In this document: positions 58,897-64,000 of the stretch, in pieces
How the letters are laid out: each line of letters opens with the position of its first letter
Numbering within the stretch: position 1 is the stretch's first letter
Origin: Propionispora hippei DSM 15287
Lineage (GTDB): Bacteria > Bacillota > Negativicutes > Propionisporales > Propionisporaceae
Assembly (NCBI RefSeq): GCF_900141835.1
Contig: NZ_FQZD01000014.1
Coordinates: forward strand, 57,811 to 121,810
Length of the DNA stretch: 64,000 bases
Reading direction: 5' to 3'
Made by a program: the position numbers and the translations under genes
The notes under the pieces: generated by a model
The model's database searches: none
The model's input: only the letters and a program-made list of their open reading frames with translations
What the model was told of the DNA's origin: nothing

Positions 58897-60624
58897 TCAG
58901 GACCCTATAGCACTTAAGCGCCAGCCGCCCCGTCCGTCCAGTTCCAGCCGGCGCCGGTGATAAGTCAACAGAGTCCGGCGGTGACCGACACTGATCAGGG
59001 TGGTTTGCGGCAGCCGCCTTCCGACTGTCTCGTACATAAACCGCTCAGTTTCCTCATCCAGGGCGGAGGTCGCCTCATCCAGGAAGAGCCAGTTGGGCCT
59101 TTGCAGCAGCACCCGGGCAAAAGCTACCCGCTGCTGCTCGCCCAGCGACAGCACCTTATCCCACTCCAGCACCTCCTCCAGCCGCCCGCTTAAATGCGAC
59201 AGGCGGCACAGCTCCAATGTCGCTACCAGTTCCTGCCCGTTGACCGTTCTTGCTGTCCCCGGATAAAGCAGCGCCTGGCGCAGCGTACCGATGGGCATAT
59301 ATGATTTTTGCGGAATAAACATGACAGCCGCCGTCTGGGGCTGTCTGACATGTCCGGCAGCATAAGGCCAGATTCCCGTCAAAGTCCGCAGCAGTGTGCT
59401 TTTACCGCAGCCTGACGGACCGCAAATCAGCACCCGGTCGCCTGGCTTGAACACAGCCGTAAGCTGTCGTACCAAAAGCTGGCCGTCCGGCTTCTGGACG
59501 TCCAGCGCGTCGATGGCAAAACCGGTCTGCGATCCCTGTGTCCGTTCCAGCCGGTCATAGGCGGATGGCGCCATATGTACCAGCTCCATATACACCAAAA
59601 AATGATTAAGCCGGTTAATGACCGCCCGCCACTGCGCCAGCCGCGTAAAGCTGTCAACCACAAAAGAAAAGCCGCTTTGCACATGGCCATAGGCATCGGC
59701 AATCTGAAACATCTGCCCCAAATGAATCTGGTTGCTGAAATATCGGGGAGCAGCCACCAGCACGGCAAAAATCACCGCCGTTTGGGAGTAGCCGCTGGTG
59801 AGCCACAGCAGTTTGCGGCGCACACTGCGAATCTGCAGGAAATTGTCCATAATGTACCGGAACTTACCCAGGGCATGCAGTTCTTCCTGGCGCTCCCCCT
59901 GGTAAAAGGCGATGCTTTCGGCGTTTTCCCGCAGACGGGACAGGAAAAACCGGAAATCCGCTTCAAAGCGCTGCTGGTCATAATCAAGCCGCACCAACGG
60001 CCGCCCCAGCTTGACTGTCCAATAGGTGCCGGCGCCGGCGTAGAGAAAAGCCATCCAAACCAGATACCCGTATACAGGGATGACCGTATCGCCCAGCCGT
60101 AGCGTTAACACTCCTGACAGGTTCCACAAAATATAGACGAAGGACGATACGGTAACCAGATCCTGCAGCAGATCAAGCGATAACCGGAGCGTAAGCTGAA
60201 CAAACTGTTCCACGTCTTCGCTAATCCGCTGGTCCGGGTTATCCGCCTCATTTCCTGCCAGCAGTTGGAGCCGGTAATAGGTCTGCCCTTGCAGCCAGTG
60301 CGACAAATATTCCTTGGTCAGCCATCGCCGCCAGCGAATATGCAGCAGCATGCGGGCATACAGTTGATAACCACGCAGTACAACCAATACCAGCGACAAT
60401 ACACAAAAGGTGATAATAGAATGAATAAAGCCCTGCTCATCATAGCTCTGAATGGACTGATAAAAGGCGCTGTGCCATACGTTAATCCGCGTCGAAATAT
60501 ATACGGTTCCCAAATTCAACGCCACAACTACCAGGAGCAGCCTCCAGGCCGCCCACTTTTCCTCGGACAACCAAAAGGCCCTGGCAATTCGCCATGCCCG
60601 TTTCAGCACAATACCACGCCGCAT
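58897..60624 (-). CDS. ABC transporter, SbmA/BacA-like membrane and ATPase fusion
   Basis: 575 residues. ABC_membrane_2/SbmA-type membrane part with segments at about 28-45, 67-88, 155-175 and 185-205; DNPDQRISEDVEQFVQLTLRLSLDLLQD signature; then the ATPase with ICGPSGCGKSTLLRTLTG (Walker A), LSLGEQQRVAFARVLL (signature) and WLFLDEATSALDEETE (Walker B). Related to YddA/peptide and vitamin B12 or fatty-acid carriers; the substrate is not known. Confidence 0.9.
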   Translation of the reverse strand: MRRGIVLKRAWRIARAFWLSEEKWAAWRLLLVVVALNLGTVYISTRINVWHSAFYQSIQSYDEQGFIHSIITFCVLSLVLVVLRGYQLYARMLLHIRWRRWLTKEYLSHWLQGQTYYRLQLLAGNEADNPDQRISEDVEQFVQLTLRLSLDLLQDLVTVSSFVYILWNLSGVLTLRLGDTVIPVYGYLVWMAFLYAGAGTYWTVKLGRPLVRLDYDQQRFEADFRFFLSRLRENAESIAFYQGERQEELHALGKFRYIMDNFLQIRSVRRKLLWLTSGYSQTAVIFAVLVAAPRYFSNQIHLGQMFQIADAYGHVQSGFSFVVDSFTRLAQWRAVINRLNHFLVYMELVHMAPSAYDRLERTQGSQTGFAIDALDVQKPDGQLLVRQLTAVFKPGDRVLICGPSGCGKSTLLRTLTGIWPYAAGHVRQPQTAAVMFIPQKSYMPIGTLRQALLYPGTARTVNGQELVATLELCRLSHLSGRLEEVLEWDKVLSLGEQQRVAFARVLLQRPNWLFLDEATSALDEETERFMYETVGRRLPQTTLISVGHRRTLLTYHRRRLELDGRGGWRLSAIGS

Positions 60625-60989
60625 ACCGCATTCACCTCTTTACTTGTATATTCCAAAGCCGGCGGTGTCATTCCCTTATCGGTCAGAGCGTGTTTCAAAC
60701 TAGCGTAAGAATCCATAACGAGTAATTTTTGCGCCAGACGAGGCAACCTGGGGCCGGAACAATAGCACAAAAAGCGCCGTCAGGTCTGGAGATTGTTTAA
60801 ACCCCCGACCGCTCCCCTGCCTGCTGCGGCGCTTTTAGCAAGAAAAAATCCGGTATACGCTGTTTGCAAAGCGTATACCGGATTTATCTGTTTTAGAACC
60901 TGTATGCAACCATTAGGAAACGCTAGAAAAATGGTCTCGCCGGACGAAAAAGCCGCTCACTTCCAGCATTCCAAGATTGAATCAGCTTC
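60625..60989. other. Intergenic region with hairpins
   Basis: No gene in about 365 bases between two minus-strand genes. It contains a complementary pair of arms GCGCCG / CGGCGC with A/T borders (around 60769-60838) and the clear terminator at 60847-60884. Upstream of the ABC gene no promoter was certain. Confidence 0.5.
60847..60884 (-). terminator. Terminator after the SPOCS-domain gene
   Basis: AATCCGGTATACGC / GCGTATACCGGATT, 14-bp perfect stem, 10-base loop, followed by TTTTT on the minus strand. Confidence 0.9.
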
Positions 60990-61595
60990 TTATCCTTTCG
61001 GATAGTACGGCATCATCGGGGGACTCTGCGGCCACAAAGGTCTGTTGCCAAACACGCTGGCTGTGATGCCCAGGGAGACGCTGACATTACACCGCCGGGT
61101 ACAGCATTTGTGCCGCAACCATTCATCATATTCATACAGATACGGTAACTCACTGTCATCATCTTCTCCGTAGTAATTCCGCCAGTCATCACAGTCCGCA
61201 TCAACATAATCCGCATATACCCGGGCCGTAGCTGTCATACCATAACAGGCTCCCGGCACATACACGGCAGCAGTAAACCGGACGCGCCGCAATGCCACGG
61301 CATGTACCGACTGACTGGGTACACAACCAACATATAACAGCTTTACATCGAAATGGCCGCGGACAATGACTTCATTCATCACCACGTCTACACAGGTAAC
61401 CCGCAACCGGTGCACATAAGCCCGGATGACCTGTTCAATGGCAGGCCGGCGGCGGGGGACAACAATACAAATGTCTATTGACTTGGAAGTGGTTCTACGG
61501 CCTATCAGTTGCTCGGTCAGCATCGGCCGGATATAGTATGGATAACCGTAGTCATAGCCAGGGTGAGGGAAATGCCTGATCCAGTGTCTGTTCAT
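60990..61595 (-). CDS. SPOCS-domain (DUF3794) spore-associated protein
   Basis: 201 residues from the ATG at 61595 (AGAGGTG upstream). His/Tyr/Pro-rich start, then the SPOCS-like beta domain: RVTCVDVVMNEVIVRGHFDVKLLYVG, CVPSQSVHAVALRRVRFTAAVYVPGA, and MTATARVYADYVDAD. The end is acidic/Cys-rich (YGEDDDSELPYLYEYDEW, HKCCTRRC). Proteins with this domain (SipL, exosporium/coat proteins) are tied to sporulation, so the host likely makes spores. Confidence 0.85.
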   Translation of the reverse strand: MNRHWIRHFPHPGYDYGYPYYIRPMLTEQLIGRRTTSKSIDICIVVPRRRPAIEQVIRAYVHRLRVTCVDVVMNEVIVRGHFDVKLLYVGCVPSQSVHAVALRRVRFTAAVYVPGACYGMTATARVYADYVDADCDDWRNYYGEDDDSELPYLYEYDEWLRHKCCTRRCNVSVSLGITASVFGNRPLWPQSPPMMPYYPKG

Positions 61596-61695
61596 GGAAT
61601 CACCTCTTTTCATAACAGGTCTACTGTATTATATGCAGCACCTGTACAAGGTGAAACTATCCCCAGCAAAGGAGGTCATCAAACCTCAGTTATTC

Positions 61696-62370
61696 CTATA
61701 GATTTTCAATCTGCCAGTCAATCGGTGTTTTGCCCATGGCCACCAAAAGCTGATTAGCCTTGGAGAAAGGCTTGCTTCCAAAGAAACCCTTGGTAGCCGA
61801 CAAAGGACTAGGATGGGGAGAAGCCAGAATCTGGTGGCGGGGATTGGTAATCAGCGCCCGCTTTGAATGGGCATGACTGCCCCAGAGGATAAACACCAGC
61901 GGATCGGTCCGGTCATTTAAGAGGCGAATCACTTTATCGGTGAACATCTCCCAGCCACGGTTCTTATGGGAAGCTGCCTGACCGGCTATCACTGTTAGAA
62001 CGGTGTTGAGCAGCAGTACCCCCTGCTCAGCCCACTTTTTCAAATACCCGTTATTCGGTATATAACACCCTAGATCGTCCTGCAATTCTTTATAAATGTT
62101 CAAAAGCGAAGGCGGCGGAACAATCCCCGGCTTAACGGAGAAGCTAAGGCCATGGGCCTGGTTCGGTCCATGATAGGGGTCTTGTCCCAGAATGACCACC
62201 TTTACCTCCCGGTATGCCGTGAAATGAAGGGCATTAAAAATATCATATTTGTCAGGATAAATTCGCTTGGTTTGGTACTCTCTGATTAACCATTGTCTTA
62301 GCTGCAGGTAATACTCCTGGTTAAACTCTTCTTCCAGCAGTTCCTGCCAGTCGTTTTTTAATATGCTCAT
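61696..62370 (-). CDS. ung: Uracil-DNA glycosylase, family 1
   Basis: 224 residues from the ATG at 62370 (usual Ung length). [18 protein letters not shown] (water-activating loop with Asp), [33 protein letters not shown] and [13 protein letters not shown] (uracil-flipping loop) are all present. Removes uracil from DNA. Starts of longer frames are not supported. Confidence 0.95.
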   Translation of the reverse strand: MSILKNDWQELLEEEFNQEYYLQLRQWLIREYQTKRIYPDKYDIFNALHFTAYREVKVVILGQDPYHGPNQAHGLSFSVKPGIVPPPSLLNIYKELQDDLGCYIPNNGYLKKWAEQGVLLLNTVLTVIAGQAASHKNRGWEMFTDKVIRLLNDRTDPLVFILWGSHAHSKRALITNPRHQILASPHPSPLSATKGFFGSKPFSKANQLLVAMGKTPIDWQIENL

Positions 62371-62520
62371 CTTCATCACCAGTATCATTATATCATGGAC
62401 TAGTACTCCACTAACTTTCAAATTGTAAATTAAATTTGGAGAGGATTTCTGTAAAGTAAATCGGTCAAATTGGTTGAAGCACTAACCTAAGCGGATGATG
62501 ATCTTTGGCGAAAAAAACAG

Positions 62521-62558
62521 GCCCTGACCGGCGGAATCTAGGTCTCGCCAGCCAGGGC
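62521..62558 (-). terminator. Terminator after the 62570 gene
   Basis: GCCCTG...CAGGGC stem with inner GC pairs, followed on the minus strand by seven T. Confidence 0.8.
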
Positions 62559-62569
62559 TTTGCACCGCT

Positions 62570-62899
62570 TCAGACAACACAAGTACCGGAATTGGGGCCA
62601 ATGGCCGCAATGTTTCGGGCATTAATTGCCACCAGATTACCCGGCAGGAAGCTGCCAAACGGGCAAGTCAACTGGATAACCAAAAACTCATCGGCGCCGG
62701 ACACATTGACAAACGGCGACAGGGAGCCAATCAACGGTGAAAGGCCATTGTAAGTGGACAATGTCTGGGAACAACCAAAGTTATTGCTCTGCGGATCAAT
62801 GATGCCTAAGAACGTCCCCTGAATCGTGCTGCCGTCGGTTAATACCACCGACAGACTGACGCCGCCGGTAAAATTCAAGCCATGTCCTTTTAATCTCAT
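62570..62899 (-). CDS. Small hypothetical protein, beta-rich
   Basis: 109 residues. MRLKGHGLNFTGGVSLSVVL, GTFLGIIDPQSNNFGCSQTL, then DEFLVIQLTCPFGSFLPGNLVAINARNIAAI, Gly/Ser/Asn-rich, no membrane segment. Perhaps a spore-coat- or surface-type protein, because of its composition and neighbours. No family recognised. Confidence 0.65.
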   Translation of the reverse strand: MRLKGHGLNFTGGVSLSVVLTDGSTIQGTFLGIIDPQSNNFGCSQTLSTYNGLSPLIGSLSPFVNVSGADEFLVIQLTCPFGSFLPGNLVAINARNIAAIGPNSGTCVV

Positions 62900-63240
62900 A
62901 TTCCTACTCCTTTACCTAATAGTAATAGCAACCTACTATATACTATGTAAACAAATGGAATATGCGCCTGCTTAGGAAAAACATTTTGCCCGTCCTGCCT
63001 TCAGCACGCAGGCAGACAAAGCGCCGGAGGGGCTTTTCTTACTCCTTTTTCCTTGCTATTTATCAATGATACTTACAGGAGTTATTCCCTGCTTTTTCTA
63101 TTTCCTTTTCCGGCAGGGAGTAAAAAAACAGCCTTACACCTTCCTGCAGTCAGAATAGGGAGGCTTAGGTCTCATTAGTCCTAAACCTCCCTAACTATAC
63201 AAGGAAAAATATAATTCCAGGTACCGCCAACTAATTACTA
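62900..63240. other. Intergenic region
   Basis: About 340 bases with no gene. It holds a long hairpin at 63157-63192 and AT-rich stretches. A possible promoter for the 62570 gene could lie in 62910-62950. Confidence 0.4.
63157..63192 (-). terminator. Long hairpin after the autotransporter gene
   Basis: AGGGAGGCTTAGG / CCTAAACCTCCCT (one G-U), 10-base loop. There is no T-run, so a factor-independent stop is uncertain. Confidence 0.5.
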
Positions 63241-64000
63241 TTAAGCGAACATGGCCGTAACAGTAATCGTTCCACCTGGCGAAATATAGTCGTCAACATT
63301 GATGGTAATACTATCACCACTATCAATCGTATTAATTCTCGTACCGTTAACATAAATTTCCTCATAGATAGTATTATTATTGGTAATCGTAATGGTCATA
63401 CCGCTGGAATAGGCCACAGTGCCCTCCAAAGACAGCGAAACGGAAGTCGGCAAAACTGCGCCATTTACAATCGTGATAGTTTGCCCTGTTGCACTTCCTG
63501 TTGCTTTCGTATACGTTTCCGTCCTGATAGTATTATCCCGCTCTACTTTCTGCAGCAGCTTATAGCTTAGGTCACGGGCGTATTGCTGCTTGCCCGCTTC
63601 ATGGGCACTGTCTTTCAGCGATGGCTTAAACCCATCTGCCAGTTGGAACATCACCTTGCCGTACCAGTTCCCCTTGTCCACATTGGAGCGAATATAGCCG
63701 CCTTCCAGAGCCAGTCGCGGCGTAATCTGCAGGCTGCTGCGCAGCTTGTAGCCCTGCTCGTCCCTGCTGTACTTGTTATCATAGTAAAAACCGGAAGCAT
63801 ATACGCTCAGCCAGGGTGCTTTAGCCAAGGCAGTCCCCGCTTCATAGTCGAAACCCCTGACCGCTCTCACATACAGGATATTATTGCTCGCATCGGTTTT
63901 ACCGGTATTTTTTTCTCCAGAAACAGGTAAATATACATTCGCCCGGTATTCCCCTAACCCGTGGAAATATTCCGAGCCAAGTCCAATCCGGGACAGATTA
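63241..64000 (-). CDS. Inverse autotransporter (intimin/invasin-type) beta-barrel protein, partial
   Basis: Open from the right edge of the window to the stop at 63241, about 252 residues. The beta-barrel of this family is seen in RIGLGSEYFHGLGEYRANVYL, RAVRGFDYEAG, PWLSVYASGFYYDNKYS, GYKLRSSLQITPRLALEGGYI, then a helical stretch, and a C-terminal beta domain with VSLSLEGTVAYSSGMTITI. It is anchored in an outer membrane. Its start is beyond the window. Confidence 0.8.
   Translation of the reverse strand, partial: NLSRIGLGSEYFHGLGEYRANVYLPVSGEKNTGKTDASNNILYVRAVRGFDYEAGTALAKAPWLSVYASGFYYDNKYSRDEQGYKLRSSLQITPRLALEGGYIRSNVDKGNWYGKVMFQLADGFKPSLKDSAHEAGKQQYARDLSYKLLQKVERDNTIRTETYTKATGSATGQTITIVNGAVLPTSVSLSLEGTVAYSSGMTITITNNNTIYEEIYVNGTRINTIDSGDSITINVDDYISPGGTITVTAMFA

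Overview
The window holds a complete, integrated, contractile-tailed (myovirus-like) prophage of about 51 kb, flanked by the chromosome of a spore-forming bacterium that has an outer membrane. The best fit is a Negativicute (Sporomusa/Pelosinus-type, a diderm Firmicute). Firmicute-type genes with strong AGGAGG ribosome sites sit beside a SPOCS/DUF3794 spore-associated protein and an inverse-autotransporter (intimin/invasin-type) outer-membrane beta-barrel. That identification is an inference from gene content.

Layout. 1-903 is left chromosome: a partial flavin/PNPOx-family gene and a junction with no convincing gene. A 12-bp direct repeat at 904-915 and 52038-52049 is the best candidate for attL/attR, so the prophage is about 904-52049. 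From right to left along the minus strand it carries: a large serine integrase, a small plus-strand immunity/accessory operon (repressor, a free-standing copy of the C-terminal domain of the phage's own MuF head protein, and a membrane protein), and a divergent promoter with repeated GGTTA-N4-TAACC operators. Next come early genes (XRE regulators, SbcC-like ATPase, RecT, MBL nuclease-like protein, DnaD-like initiator, DnaC-like loader, RusA, C5-methyltransferase, MazG, zinc-ribbon proteins, YopX, and broken SSB and adenine-methylase genes), then an ArpU/RinA-like late regulator. A structured leader with mutually exclusive hairpins precedes the late operon. The late operon has two ParB-like proteins, a radical SAM enzyme and a PLP enzyme. 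It continues with terminase, portal, MuF, protease/scaffold, capsid, connectors, sheath, tube, a frameshifted tail-assembly chaperone, tape measure, baseplate and tail-fibre genes, then a diversity-generating retroelement, lysis genes, and a DUF3560/LPD28-like pair at the end.

The central find is a complete diversity-generating retroelement (DGR) at 6750-9415: a C-type-lectin/FGE-like tail protein with a 101-bp variable repeat at its 3' end, an Avd-like accessory protein, a 101-bp template repeat, and a reverse transcriptase. By hand alignment the two repeats differ at 17 positions, and 16 of those are adenines in the template. This is the signature of adenine-directed mutagenic retrohoming. 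It implies that the phage diversifies the tip of its tail fibre or receptor-binding protein.

Right chromosome (52050-64000): two tandem paralogous methyl-accepting chemotaxis proteins, a TauE/SafE permease with its DUF1634 partner, UV-damage endonuclease UvsE, an SbmA/BacA-like ABC exporter, the SPOCS protein, uracil-DNA glycosylase, a small unknown protein and a partial inverse autotransporter.
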